DNA from: Fibrobacteria bacterium
GTDB taxonomy: Bacteria; Fibrobacterota; Fibrobacteria; UBA5070
Length of the DNA stretch: 64,000 nt
Assembly: GCA_020633825.1 (NCBI GenBank)
Contig: JACKCV010000005.1
Span: 123,905 to 187,904, forward strand
Direction: 5' to 3'
The notes beneath the pieces were generated by a model. It was given only the letters and a program-made list of their open reading frames with translations. It made no database searches and was not told the DNA's origin. Positions within the stretch are counted from its first letter, which is position 1, and the number at the start of each line of letters is the position of its first letter. This document shows, piece after piece, positions 43,160 to 52,738 of the stretch. The position numbers and the translations under genes were made by a program.

Positions 43160-43262
43160 ACTCGTCGCGGCTCCCCGACCTGGTCGGATTCCGCCCCCCG
43201 AACCCGGAAGGCGGGGAGGGCGGTGGAATGTGGTCGGGCCCGGCGTTCTGGCTCGGTGGATC

Positions 43263-44117
43263 CTAGAGGGATGCCGGGCGCTTTTGCGCGACAAGGAAAC
43301 GGTCGAGACCGGCCAGGTCGGGAACCGTGGCGGCCTGCGCCCACCCTTCCCCGCACAAGGACACGCTGGAGGGACCTTGGTCGTGTCCGTGTTCGACCAG
43401 GAGCCAGCCGCCGGGTTTCAGGATCCGCAAGGCCTGCTCGGCGAGGCGGGCGACGACCACCAGGCCATCCTTTCCTCCATCGAGGGCCAGGAGGGGGTCG
43501 CAGCGGACCTCGGCCGACAGGCCGGGGATTTCGGAGCTGGCGATGTAGGGGGGATTGGAGACCACCGCGTCGAGGGACTCGGGAAGGAATCCGTCCAGGA
43601 GGTCCATGCGCAGGAACGGGGTCCAGATTCCCAGGAGCTGGGCGTTGTGTCGCGCCAGGGCCAGGGCATCCGGGGACAGGTCGCTTCCCGTCACGCGCCA
43701 TTTCGCCTTCTCGTGGCGCATCGACAGCGCGACGCACCCGGTCCCGACCCCGACCTCGTGGACGCGTGGGGTGTCGAGGTGGGCGAGTTTCTCCTGCGCG
43801 AGGTCGACCAACTGCTCCGTCTCGGGCCGGGGGACCAGAGCGCGGGCGTCGCAGCGGATCTCGAGGTGTCGGAATCCGACGACCCCGAGGATGTGCTGCA
43901 GCGGCTCGCCTCGTCCGCGACGGGAAACCAGTTCCCGGAGGACCGCGACTTCCGGGTCCGTGAGAGGGCGGTCGAACTGGAGCATGACCTGCATGGGCGT
44001 GAGCCCCAGACCGTGGGCGAGAAGGCGGCGGGCGTCTCCGCGCGGATTCTCGATCTCCTTGCGCTGGAAGAATTCCTCGGTCTTGCGCAGCAGATCGCCC
44101 AGGGACGGAAGGCTCAC
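43263..44117 (-). CDS. prmC: Release factor glutamine methyltransferase
   Basis: PrmC methylates the glutamine of the GGQ motif in release factors, raising termination efficiency. The 284-residue protein has the N-terminal helical domain, the SAM-binding EVGVGTGCVALS motif and the catalytic NPPY (VVSNPPYIASSEI). The start is the GTG at 44117, which overlaps the prfA stop by 4 bases, so enzyme and substrate are translated from one transcript. This prfA-prmC order is conserved in bacteria. Confidence 0.95.
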   Translation of the reverse strand: MSLPSLGDLLRKTEEFFQRKEIENPRGDARRLLAHGLGLTPMQVMLQFDRPLTDPEVAVLRELVSRRGRGEPLQHILGVVGFRHLEIRCDARALVPRPETEQLVDLAQEKLAHLDTPRVHEVGVGTGCVALSMRHEKAKWRVTGSDLSPDALALARHNAQLLGIWTPFLRMDLLDGFLPESLDAVVSNPPYIASSEIPGLSAEVRCDPLLALDGGKDGLVVVARLAEQALRILKPGGWLLVEHGHDQGPSSVSLCGEGWAQAATVPDLAGLDRFLVAQKRPASL

Positions 44118-45211
44118 GAGGAGGCTTCTCCCAGCGAGGATCTGCGGGAAGCCGCAGCCAGGCGTTCCATGGAATCGGCCAGGCGAAGACCATCGAGGAT
44201 TTCCGCGATGTCGCCTTGCATCACGGAATCCAGGCGGTACAGGGTCAGGCCGATGCGATGGTCGGTCAGGCGGTTCTGGGGGAAGTTGTAGGTGCGGATC
44301 TTGTCGGAGCGGTCGCCGGTTCCCACGGCGTCGCGCCGCACGGCATCCTGCGCGGATTGTTGTTCGGTCCGGGCGCGGTCGAGCAGCTTCGAGCGCAGCA
44401 TGCGCATGGCGGTTTCCCGGTTCTGCAGCTGCGACCGCTCGCTCTGGCAGGCGGCGACCAGTCCCGAAGGCAGGTGGGTGATGCGAACCGCCGACTCCGT
44501 CTTGTTGACGTGCTGTCCGCCGGCCCCTTGGGCCCGGTAGGTGTCGATCCGCAGGTCGGAGGTGTCGATGCGGATCTCGATCTCTTCGTCCTGGTCGGGG
44601 AGGACGACCACGCTCGCCGCGGACGTGTGGATGCGCCCCTGCGTCTCGGTGGAGGGAACGCGTTGCACCCGGTGCACACCGGCTTCGAAGCGAAGTCGGC
44701 CGAAGGCTCCGGCTCCTTCGACCTGCAGGATCGCCTCCTTGAATCCCCCCTGGGTTCCTTCGGAGGCGTCGACGAGGCTGGCGCGGAAACCCGCGGTCTC
44801 GCACCAGCGCATGTACATCCTCACCAGGTCTCCGGCGAAGATGGAGGCCTCGTCTCCCCCCGTGCCGGCGCGGATTTCCAGGACACAGCTGCCGTCATCG
44901 GCGGGATCGCGGGGAATCAGGGCCAATTGGAGGGATTTCTCGAGGGGCTCCCGTCGACCTTCGAGGTCGGCCAATTCCCGTCGGGCTTCGGAGGCGAACT
45001 CCTCGTCGCCGGAGCGCGTGGCCTCGCGCCATTCGGCGAGGTCGTCGAGAAGCTGCAGATAGGTGCGGGCCAACTGGGCGGCAGGCTGGAGGCGGGAGTG
45101 GCGGCGTCCGAGGTCCCGGAATCGTCGGGAATCCGCGAGGGTTTCCGGGAGCGCCAATTCCTCCTCGAGGGATCGGAGCTCTTCGAGAAGGTGGGTTGCT
45201 TCCTCTCTCAT
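44114..45211 (-). CDS. prfA: Peptide chain release factor 1
   Basis: RF1 ends translation at UAA and UAG. The 365-residue protein has the catalytic GGQ in GAGGQHVNKTESAVRITHLP, the RF1-type ETQGRIHTSAAS and the C-terminal TYNFPQNRLTDHRIGLTLY. The N-terminal helices fit RF1 length and lack the programmed frameshift typical of prfB. It is translationally coupled to prmC and lies downstream of rpmE, separated by a strong terminator at 45379-45430, so it must have its own promoter in 45212-45378. Confidence 0.96.
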   Translation of the reverse strand: MREEATHLLEELRSLEEELALPETLADSRRFRDLGRRHSRLQPAAQLARTYLQLLDDLAEWREATRSGDEEFASEARRELADLEGRREPLEKSLQLALIPRDPADDGSCVLEIRAGTGGDEASIFAGDLVRMYMRWCETAGFRASLVDASEGTQGGFKEAILQVEGAGAFGRLRFEAGVHRVQRVPSTETQGRIHTSAASVVVLPDQDEEIEIRIDTSDLRIDTYRAQGAGGQHVNKTESAVRITHLPSGLVAACQSERSQLQNRETAMRMLRSKLLDRARTEQQSAQDAVRRDAVGTGDRSDKIRTYNFPQNRLTDHRIGLTLYRLDSVMQGDIAEILDGLRLADSMERLAAASRRSSLGEASS

Positions 45212-45378
45212 GCCAGGGCTCCCGAGCTGACCAAATGCTCGCCGCGGGAGACGGATCTCCGGCCTTGGTCGGAAGGGGGAATTCCCAAACCGAGGAGGAA
45301 GGAGGGCAGGACCCGACGATGGAGGTTGGAATCAGGCACGAGGAGAGGTCGCTCCAGGGAGGAAGACAGGCGGTTCCC

Positions 45379-45430
45379 AAAAACACGAAAAGCCTTCCTC
45401 CTGAAAGCATGTCGCTTCAGAGGGAAGGCT
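45379..45430 (-). terminator. Intrinsic terminator after rpmE
   Basis: On the minus strand the arms 45430-45416 and 45406-45391 pair over about 14 bases (AGCCTTCC core), followed by TTTTCGTGTTTTT. A clear intrinsic terminator for the ribosomal protein gene. Confidence 0.88.
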
Positions 45431-45462
45431 CCCGCACGATCCAGGACAAGGATCCGGAAGAA

Positions 45463-45867
45463 TTACTCCGCGGCTTCGGCGGCTTCGGCGACGGGGGCCG
45501 CAGGCGCGACCTTGACTCCGGCGGCAGCCTGTTCCTTCGCGAGCTTCTTCTGCTTGGTCTTGGACAGGACCTTGGGGGCCTCTTCCTCGACCTTGGGCTC
45601 TTCGCGGGTCCTGCGCTTGGCGCCGACGAGCTCAGAGTACCGGCTCTTGAAGCGATCGATACGACCGGCAGAGTCGACCAGAATCTGCTTGCCGGTGTAA
45701 TAGGGGTGGCTGGCGGAAGACACTTCCACGACGATGACCGGGTAGGTCTCTCCGTCGACGGTTGTGGTTTCCTTGGCACTCTTGGTGCTGCGCGTGACCA
45801 TCTGGAAGTCGGACGAGATGTCCTTGATCACGACATGCTGGTATTTCGGGTGGATGCCCTCTTTCAC
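45463..45867 (-). CDS. rpmE: 50S ribosomal protein L31, type B, with long C-terminal tail
   Basis: The first 85 residues are L31: KEGIHPKYQHVVIKD, GETYPVIVVEVSSASHPYYTGKQ and GRIDRF. There are no Cys residues, so this is the zinc-independent type B form (RpmE2), often used when zinc is scarce. The remaining 50 residues are a charged and Ala-rich tail (KVEEEAPKVLSKTKQKK, then Ala/Val/Pro) not found in most L31 proteins. Length 134 compared with 80-90 usual. No type A copy is seen in the window. Confidence 0.95.
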   Translation of the reverse strand: MKEGIHPKYQHVVIKDISSDFQMVTRSTKSAKETTTVDGETYPVIVVEVSSASHPYYTGKQILVDSAGRIDRFKSRYSELVGAKRRTREEPKVEEEAPKVLSKTKQKKLAKEQAAAGVKVAPAAPVAEAAEAAE

Positions 45868-45985
45868 CGTGGTCTCCTTGAACTTGGTGCGGAATTGCGA
45901 AATATAGGCACGACAACGAGTTGAGGAAAGGGCGAACCCGTAAAAAGGCTCGATCCGCCCCCCCCGTTGGGCTTTGCGAAGGGGC

Positions 45986-46903
45986 TCATCCGCCTTTGCG
46001 GAGGGTGGCGATCCGGTCTTCGAGAGGGGGGTGGGTGGACAGGAGGGACAGCCAGGATTTCCCGGAGATCTTCATCGTGGCCAGTTCGGCGCCCCGTGGA
46101 TCGATGGCCTTCTGGTACCCGGCGAGCTTCTCCAGGGCCATGATCATCTTGTCCCGGCCCGCCAGTCGAGCCCCGCCTTCGTCGGCACGGTACTCCCGCT
46201 GCCGCGAGAACCATGCGGTGACGAAGCTCGCGAGGATCCCGAAGGCGATCTCCGCGGCGATGGTCACGCCGAACTGGGCCATCATGGAAAAGGCATTGTG
46301 GCCACGCCCCTCCTCGTCGCGATTGCTCAAGGCCTGTCCGACCGCCCATCCCACGATGCGGGCGAAGAACATCACGAACGCGTTCAGGACGCCTTGGATC
46401 AGGGTCATGGTGACCATGTCGCCATTGCTGATGTGGGCGATCTCGTGGCCGATCACCCCCTCCGCTTCGGAGGCGTTCATGGTCTGCAGCAAGCCGGAGG
46501 ACACGGCCACCAGGGAACGGGACTTGGAAGGGCCGGTGGCGAAGGCGTTGATCTCCGGCGAGTCGTAGTACCCGACTTCCGGCATGGGAATCCCCGCTTC
46601 CAGCGACAAACGCTTGACCGTGGCGTACAGCCAGTCGAATTTGGCGTTGCCGGTGGCTCCGTCGACCAGGCGCACACCCATCGAGGTCTTGGCCATCCAG
46701 CGCGACATCTGCAAGCTGATGAACGCGCCGCCCATGCCCCAGACCAGGCAGAACACGAACAGGCCGGTGAGGTTCAGGGTGTTGCCGTGGGTGTATTGAC
46801 CGATGCCGGGGAAGAAGATTCCCAGGATCCCCAGGATCACGGTGATAGTGACCATGATGAGGATGTTGGTGAGCAGGAACAGGAATATGCGCTTGCCCAT
46901 CAT
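45986..46903 (-). CDS. htpX: Membrane zinc metalloprotease HtpX
   Basis: HtpX is an inner-membrane M48 protease that removes damaged membrane proteins together with FtsH. The 305-residue protein has two N-terminal membrane segments, the zinc motif VIGHEIAHISNGD, two further membrane segments, and the third ligand in REYRADEGGARLAG. The C-terminal STHPPLEDRIATLR is a family signature. AAAGGAG lies 8 bases before the ATG at 46903 (an ATG one codon later is also possible). Heat-shock control is known in other bacteria; no such site is recognised here. Confidence 0.96.
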   Translation of the reverse strand: MMGKRIFLFLLTNILIMVTITVILGILGIFFPGIGQYTHGNTLNLTGLFVFCLVWGMGGAFISLQMSRWMAKTSMGVRLVDGATGNAKFDWLYATVKRLSLEAGIPMPEVGYYDSPEINAFATGPSKSRSLVAVSSGLLQTMNASEAEGVIGHEIAHISNGDMVTMTLIQGVLNAFVMFFARIVGWAVGQALSNRDEEGRGHNAFSMMAQFGVTIAAEIAFGILASFVTAWFSRQREYRADEGGARLAGRDKMIMALEKLAGYQKAIDPRGAELATMKISGKSWLSLLSTHPPLEDRIATLRKGG

Positions 46904-47268
46904 GGGGAACGCTCCTTTGGAAACGATGACGGTCTCGCCGACTTTCCACGTCTGCGCGGGCCGGGGAGATGTCCTCCCGTGCTGACGGCCGCGCTCCGCC
47001 CGGGATGGGCGGTGGCTACTCCCCGGGGGATATGGATACCAACCTCGGGCGACGCGGTCAAGTGTTCCTCGCCGGGGGCCTGCGGGGTTTTCGGGGGGCT
47101 TCGCCTTCTCCGACGGTTCTCGAGCCGGGCTTTCGAGAAAACCGAGGATGCGGGAGGAGCAAGGACGGCGGAGGCGGATCAGAGAAGGGGCTACGGAAAG
47201 GGATGTTTGTCCTAGATTTGACAACAGGCCGCCATCCTTTTTGCTATTCGATTGGCCGGTCCGTTTCC
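46904..47268. other. Divergent intergenic region, htpX and FGE-like lipoprotein gene
   Basis: These 365 bases separate two divergent genes and must carry both promoters. A short GC-rich inverted repeat (CCGCCC/GGGCGG, 46994-47010) is present. The only reasonable promoter is the one listed at 47218. I see no small gene or RNA structure. Confidence 0.5.
47218..47247 (+). promoter_or_regulatory. Candidate sigma-70 promoter for the FGE-like lipoprotein
   Basis: A perfect TTGACA (47218-47223) is followed after 18 bases by TGCTAT (47242-47247), a weak -10 element. Transcription would begin near 47255, close before the ATG at 47269, in an AT-rich patch unusual for this window. Confidence 0.45.
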
Positions 47269-49632
47269 ATGCCGCTTGGGTCCCGCGTTTGGCCCCAGAT
47301 CCGGCAAAACTTCCCGCATTCCTACCACGAGTCCTCTGTGAGCAAGCGACCAGCGACCGGCTTTCTCCATCCTGCGTCCCCGTTCGGGGCGGCCGCCCGA
47401 AGGGTCTTCCCTCTGATCGGGTTCATGGGAGTGCTGGCATTCATGCAAGGCTGCCAATCGGTGAGCTCCGATCCGCCACCTGCACCGGAGCGACCCTCGA
47501 CCCTATCCATGGCTCTTCCCCACTCCCTGGGCCCCGATTCCATCCAAGCGAAGCTTGCCGGCAAGGAGCTGACGGGTGTGTTCTTCACGCGAAAGGACGA
47601 TGTGGTCTCCGTTCGAATCGAACCTCCCGTCTCCTTGGGAGAGGACACGCTGAGCCTGTCCGTCTGGGGATTGGGAATTCGGTACCGGACCGTGGCGCTC
47701 CGCATGGTGGATCGGAAGGCGATCAAGGTTTTCGACTCCACGAACCCCGTGGCCCGGATCCTTGTGCAACGCCTCGATTCCCTCCAACGGATCGACCCTT
47801 CCCTGAACGTGAAAACCGCCTTCTTGGAGCGATTGGGGGCTGGCCTGGCCCAGGGCGATTCCGCTCTCCACGGATGGGAAATCTCCTTGCCGGAAGGGTT
47901 GAGTGTCGCCAAAGGGGATTCCGCGGCCCTCTGGTACCTGGCGACCCACGGCATGGCCTTCACGGAAGTGAAATCCACTTGGCTCGCCACCCTCGACAGC
48001 TTGTCCGTGTCCGGCATCCTTCGTGGCTGGCTGAATGCCGGACGGATCACCAAACAGCAGCAGGATGCCGTGTTGCGCTCTGAAACCGGCCCTGTCGATC
48101 CCGTTCTGCCCGTGAAGGATTCGGTGGCTCCGTTCATCACCTGGATCTCCCCGGAAGTGGATTTGGACACCGTGCCGGACACCACGAAATCTTTCCTGAT
48201 ACGAGCGCTGGTGACGGATGCCCATCTTTCGACGGTGACCTGGAACGGGGGCCCCGCGGTCGGGGCGGGGGAAACCTTTGATGTGAGGGTTTCCTTGGAA
48301 CAAGGAGCCATCACCTTGGTGGTCCTGGAAGCGAAGGACTCCGCCGGCAACACGACTCGGGACTCGGTCCGAATCTTCCGACCCTTCGGAACGGTTCCCA
48401 CGGTGGAACGAAAGAGTCCGGAGAGGAGCCAAGACAGTGTCTCCGACTTGGTGTCGACGTATCGCCTCTCGTGGAATGTGCTTGATGACGATCTCGATTC
48501 CGTGACGATCGATGGGGTTCCGGTCCTGCTCCAAGGAGTGGTGGCGACCAAGGAGGTCGGGCTCGAATCGGATCGGAACAGTCTCCACGTCTTGCGTGCC
48601 GTGGATCGGCTTCGCCACGAAATCCTGGATACGGTCCGCGTGTATCGAGCGGCATCGGTTCCCCCGGTCATCCAGTTGATCCTTCCGAGCCAATCCGGAG
48701 GGACGGTACCGGATACCCAATCCTTCGTGGACGTGTCGTGGTCGGTGATGGACAGCAACCTGTCGACAGTGGCCATCGACGGGCATGACGAACCGGCTTC
48801 CCCGCTTGGAGGAACCTTCGGCAAGACCATCTTCCTCGCTCCGGGCACGAAGCGCGTGGTTCGTGTCGAGGCCATCGATCAACTGGGAAGTCGCTCGATC
48901 GATTCCCTCGTGATCGAACGGCCGGATCCAAGAGCACCCTGGCAAGAGGCCATCGCGACGGCTCGAAGCCGCTCCAAGGAGGTCCCTCTGTCCGACGAAT
49001 TGCGGCCCGGATTGCGATTCGGACGTTTCGAGGTGTCCCTCGGGCTCTTCCGGGATGTCCTGGGAGACTCCCTCGGCACGGACTCCTCGCTTCCCGCGAC
49101 GCACGCAAACATCTACGAAGCCATGTACTTCTGCAACGAGTTGTCGAAGGCGTCGGGCTTGGACACCTTCTACACCTACTCCTCGATCGCCAAGGAAACG
49201 GGATTTCTCGGTTCCTTCGGGGTGCGATCGGATACCCTCGAAGATTCCCGTGGAGTTCTGCGCCGGGGTTTCCGCCTGCCGACTCCGGAGGAGCATGCCC
49301 TCCTTCTCACGCAATGGGGCGGGCCATACGCCTGGGGTAGCTCAACGGATACGGCTCTTGTGAACCAATATGCGGTGTGGTCCGAGGGGAAAGCTCTCCC
49401 CGTCGGATCCAGGAGCCCGACGGGAACCGGAGTCTTTGATCTCGCCGGCAATGCTTCGGAATGGGTCTACTCCAACCGTGGCAATCTGGACGAATACACG
49501 AACTGGATGGTTCGTGGCGGGAGCTTCACGGACGCCTCCATGACCGACCCGTTGGTCGAGAGCCGTTGGATTCTGGGGACGACCAGGTCTTCGAGCATCG
49601 GCTTCCGCATCGTGCGCGTAGGGGCTCCCTGA
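47269..49632 (+). CDS. Lipoprotein with Ig-like repeats and C-terminal FGE/SUMF1-like domain
   Basis: The protein (787 residues) has a lipobox (LAFMQGC) at about 62, so it is probably a lipoprotein. The middle consists of three or more beta domains, each opened by a pattern like PSQSGGTVPDTQSFVDVSWSV and ending in a DSV or DTV motif. The C-terminal 200 residues are an FGE-sulphatase fold: RFGRFEVSLGLFRD, GFRLPTPEEHALLL, GVFDLAGNASEWVY, MVRGGSFTD and IGFRIVRV. The catalytic cysteines of true FGE enzymes are missing (only one Cys in the domain), so it is probably a binding module. Start chosen at the ATG following the candidate promoter; a GTG at 47338 is an alternative. Confidence 0.82.
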   Translation: MPLGSRVWPQIRQNFPHSYHESSVSKRPATGFLHPASPFGAAARRVFPLIGFMGVLAFMQGCQSVSSDPPPAPERPSTLSMALPHSLGPDSIQAKLAGKELTGVFFTRKDDVVSVRIEPPVSLGEDTLSLSVWGLGIRYRTVALRMVDRKAIKVFDSTNPVARILVQRLDSLQRIDPSLNVKTAFLERLGAGLAQGDSALHGWEISLPEGLSVAKGDSAALWYLATHGMAFTEVKSTWLATLDSLSVSGILRGWLNAGRITKQQQDAVLRSETGPVDPVLPVKDSVAPFITWISPEVDLDTVPDTTKSFLIRALVTDAHLSTVTWNGGPAVGAGETFDVRVSLEQGAITLVVLEAKDSAGNTTRDSVRIFRPFGTVPTVERKSPERSQDSVSDLVSTYRLSWNVLDDDLDSVTIDGVPVLLQGVVATKEVGLESDRNSLHVLRAVDRLRHEILDTVRVYRAASVPPVIQLILPSQSGGTVPDTQSFVDVSWSVMDSNLSTVAIDGHDEPASPLGGTFGKTIFLAPGTKRVVRVEAIDQLGSRSIDSLVIERPDPRAPWQEAIATARSRSKEVPLSDELRPGLRFGRFEVSLGLFRDVLGDSLGTDSSLPATHANIYEAMYFCNELSKASGLDTFYTYSSIAKETGFLGSFGVRSDTLEDSRGVLRRGFRLPTPEEHALLLTQWGGPYAWGSSTDTALVNQYAVWSEGKALPVGSRSPTGTGVFDLAGNASEWVYSNRGNLDEYTNWMVRGGSFTDASMTDPLVESRWILGTTRSSSIGFRIVRVGAP

Positions 49633-49668
49633 TGCCCCGTGTGACCAAAGCCCAGCAAGGAGTTGAAC

Positions 49669-52600
49669 ATGGGAACGATTGAGAAGATGGCGAATCGGTG
49701 CCGTCGTTGGGCGATGCAGTCGGTGGCCTTTTCGGTCGCCCTGTACATGGGGGCGGGGGCGGAGATTCCTGGCGTCTTCGTCGTCCAGGAGTCGCGCATC
49801 GAGGATCCGGTCACGACCTCGGCCCGGCCCGGCAAGCGGTTCGGGGTCTCCGGCATGGACTGGGCGGGAGACATCGACGGCGACGGGGTCCCCGACCTGG
49901 TCGTGGGAGCGGGGGAATCCTTCGGCGACAGCGGATCTCTCCAGTTCGTCCTCCTCGATCGCTCGGGCAAGGCCAAGGGGGCTCCCATCGCCATCAGCAC
50001 TAGGGATCCCCTGATCGGTCCACTGCTCTCGAAGTACGGCGCCTTCGACAACTTCGGCGGCGGGGTCGGCGTGGTGCGGAAATTCTCCGTTTCGGAGGAC
50101 TGCGCGGTGATCGCCGCGGCCTCCACCAACAAGGCGAAGCTGTGGGCCCTTCGGATCTGCCGCGATGGGCAGGGCCTGGCCGTCGACGACGTCTCCGTGA
50201 TCGATTCCACGACGAGCCCCATTCTGCAAGGCTTCGGGACGTTGCGGATCGGCGAGCAGTTGAGGAACATCGACACCTTGGCTACCGGAGAGGTCGTGCT
50301 TTCGGCGACGGCTCCGACCGCGCTCGTTCCCGGAACCCGGACCGTGCTGGGGGGCGTCCTGCTGGTCGCCCTGAATCCGAACACATTGGCATGGCGCAAG
50401 GTCGGACGCATCCCCGAATCCTACGACGCCACGGATCCCGTCATGTCCCAGCTCGTAGGATCCGCCTCGGGCTTCGGTCGATCGGTAGTCCGGCTGACGT
50501 CGCCAGACGGTCTTCGCCTGGGCATCGTGTCCTGGGGGGACAAGCCCCAGGCCAGGGTGCACGTGGTCGACCTCGACGACCAGTACCTACCCACTTCCGA
50601 TCGTCCCGTGTTGCCCTCCGCCGGCGCGGAAACCGTGTTGGGTGCCTACAGCGCCTCGGCCGCCGACTTCGATCACGACGGGGTCCTCGATCTGGTCGTC
50701 GGACTTCCGCAGCGCGTCGGCCGCAACGCCGTTGCGGGCGTGGGGGGCTTTTCGGTGATCCTGCTTTCCGCGGACGGGTCGGCCAAGGATGCCCGGCAAT
50801 ATGGCCCCACCGACGACGGGGGAGGGTTCGTCGATTCGGGGGATGTCCTGGTCGAGAAGTCCTATCTCGGGTGGGACGTATTGGCGGGCGACCTCGACGG
50901 GGATGACCAGCCGGAGGTCATGCTGGGGGCTTATGGGACGGCAAGCTCGCCAGCCTCCATCTGGTGGGCCAGGATGAAGACATTGCCCTGGGTTCGTCAT
51001 CTCCCCGATACGATCCGCCTCGACACCGATCCCCAGTCGTGGGAGTTGGGAATGTTCCTGGGTGGTCACGCCCTTTCCTGGAGGGTGGAGGAAGTTCGCC
51101 GCAGCACGGTCGACGCGGCGGTCCGTTGCGCGGAGGTTTCCGGGCGGTTGCGCTGCGTTCCGCTGGGAACCAACGGGTCCTCCACATGGAGAGTCGTCGC
51201 CACCGACAGTGGCAACGTTCCCTCGACCGATCGATTCTCCGATTCCCTGGAACTCGAGGTGGTGGTCTCCGGGGGAAATATCCCGCCCGAGCGATCCCAG
51301 ACTCCACTGGTGGCCCGCGTGACCCTCCAGGAAGACCAGAAGGATTCCGTGGTGGCCGTTCTATCCCGGCATTTCGTCGATCCCGACGGAAGGGCTCTGA
51401 CCTTCCGTCTCACCCCTCTCGGCGGCTCCACGGCGGCGCTGATCAACTACTACCTCTCTTCGGACTCGTTGCACGTGCGAACGATTCCACTGAGGCATGG
51501 GCTGTGCTCCCTGCAGGTCGTCGCGGAGGACGACTACAGGACGGCCGCCTTCGACACGCTGGTGATCGAAGTGGTCCACGTGAACCATCCCCCCACGGCC
51601 AGGGACGATGCCTACACCCTGCTGGAATCGACTCCCACGCCCTTTCCCGTGACAGGAAACGACGAGGACCTCGATGCCCAGGACATCCTGACGGTGTCCG
51701 TCGCGATACCGCCGTCGCATGGGAAGGCCGCGATCGTGTCCGGAGGCATCCTCTTCACGCCCGATTCCTTCTTCGTGGGAAGGGATTCCCTTCGCTACCT
51801 CCTGACGGACGGCCACGTGTCCGATTCGGCATGGGCCCGGTTCGAGGTCTTCGCGAACACCGACCGAATGCGGATCTACAAGCCCCTGCGCGACACGACC
51901 GTGCAGGAGGATGCCGACACTGTGGTGATCCGGACCGACAGCCTGTTTTTCTCGGGGGCGGGACGCTTCTACGGTGGGAGCGGGGTGGTGATCCACGACT
52001 GCCGGGAAATCGCCGAAGTTGTCCGCGACTGGTACGCGAGCACCCTGAAGCTCCTCCCGAAACCCCACCAGTGGGGGCGCTGCGGCGTCGTGGTACGCGG
52101 GTTCGAGTTGGTTTCCAGCGATGGTGGTGCGACGCACACCACGGTGATCCACGACGACACCCTCCTTCTGACCATCCAGGCGGAGCTCACTCCCTACAGA
52201 TTGCCCAAGGACACGATCTGGCTGGAGATGGTGAAGGGAACGCCCTCCACGATCGTGCTCGATACGGTCGATCTCGATCGGGATACCTTGGAGTACGAGG
52301 TCCTTGGTTCCTTGCCCGACTGGATGAGCCTCGGGGCGTTCTCGTTGCACATCGTCCCGGGCCAGGAGGAAGCCAAGGTTTCCATCGCCGTCCGCAAGAA
52401 GGCCCTCCAGGGTGTCACCTTCCTGGAGAACACGGACACACTGGTCGTCTACGCCCGGTTCGCCACCGTTTCCTCGCAAGGTCGCGCCCTGGGAACCATG
52501 GGTTTCCGTCTCCGACAGATTCGCAATGCGCTGATCCTCGATGGCGGGCGGGCTCCCACCCGCGTCGACCTTCTCGACTTCGATGGCCGCGTTTTGCGGA

Positions 52601-52722
52601 CCGTCCTCGTCCCGGCGCATGGGCGGACCACCGTCTCCACCACGGGGCTGCGGCGGATCGTCCTTCTGAGGCTCGAAGAATCCGGAAACCCCAGCATCCA
52701 CCCCTTGATCTTGCAACCCTGA
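49669..52722 (+). CDS. Exported FG-GAP/cadherin-like protein with C-terminal sorting-like domain
   Basis: The 1017-residue protein starts at an ATG with AAGGAG 6 bases upstream, and has a long signal sequence (about 35 residues). FG-GAP repeats follow: DIDGDGVPDLVVGAG, DFDHDGVLDLVVGLP and DLDGDDQPEVMLGAY, calcium-binding blades of a beta-propeller like integrin alpha. Residues about 540-780 have cadherin-like tandem domains (ARDDAYTLLESTPTPFPV). The last 70 residues (FDGRVLRTV) resemble the tail of the GH8, GH9 and protease gene products. A surface adhesion role is plausible. It lies between the FGE-like lipoprotein and the CLCA-like gene, 16 bases from the latter, so probably one operon. Confidence 0.83.
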   Translation: MGTIEKMANRCRRWAMQSVAFSVALYMGAGAEIPGVFVVQESRIEDPVTTSARPGKRFGVSGMDWAGDIDGDGVPDLVVGAGESFGDSGSLQFVLLDRSGKAKGAPIAISTRDPLIGPLLSKYGAFDNFGGGVGVVRKFSVSEDCAVIAAASTNKAKLWALRICRDGQGLAVDDVSVIDSTTSPILQGFGTLRIGEQLRNIDTLATGEVVLSATAPTALVPGTRTVLGGVLLVALNPNTLAWRKVGRIPESYDATDPVMSQLVGSASGFGRSVVRLTSPDGLRLGIVSWGDKPQARVHVVDLDDQYLPTSDRPVLPSAGAETVLGAYSASAADFDHDGVLDLVVGLPQRVGRNAVAGVGGFSVILLSADGSAKDARQYGPTDDGGGFVDSGDVLVEKSYLGWDVLAGDLDGDDQPEVMLGAYGTASSPASIWWARMKTLPWVRHLPDTIRLDTDPQSWELGMFLGGHALSWRVEEVRRSTVDAAVRCAEVSGRLRCVPLGTNGSSTWRVVATDSGNVPSTDRFSDSLELEVVVSGGNIPPERSQTPLVARVTLQEDQKDSVVAVLSRHFVDPDGRALTFRLTPLGGSTAALINYYLSSDSLHVRTIPLRHGLCSLQVVAEDDYRTAAFDTLVIEVVHVNHPPTARDDAYTLLESTPTPFPVTGNDEDLDAQDILTVSVAIPPSHGKAAIVSGGILFTPDSFFVGRDSLRYLLTDGHVSDSAWARFEVFANTDRMRIYKPLRDTTVQEDADTVVIRTDSLFFSGAGRFYGGSGVVIHDCREIAEVVRDWYASTLKLLPKPHQWGRCGVVVRGFELVSSDGGATHTTVIHDDTLLLTIQAELTPYRLPKDTIWLEMVKGTPSTIVLDTVDLDRDTLEYEVLGSLPDWMSLGAFSLHIVPGQEEAKVSIAVRKKALQGVTFLENTDTLVVYARFATVSSQGRALGTMGFRLRQIRNALILDGGRAPTRVDLLDFDGRVLRTVLVPAHGRTTVSTTGLRRIVLLRLEESGNPSIHPLILQP

Positions 52723-52738
52723 GCAAAGGAACCCGCGC

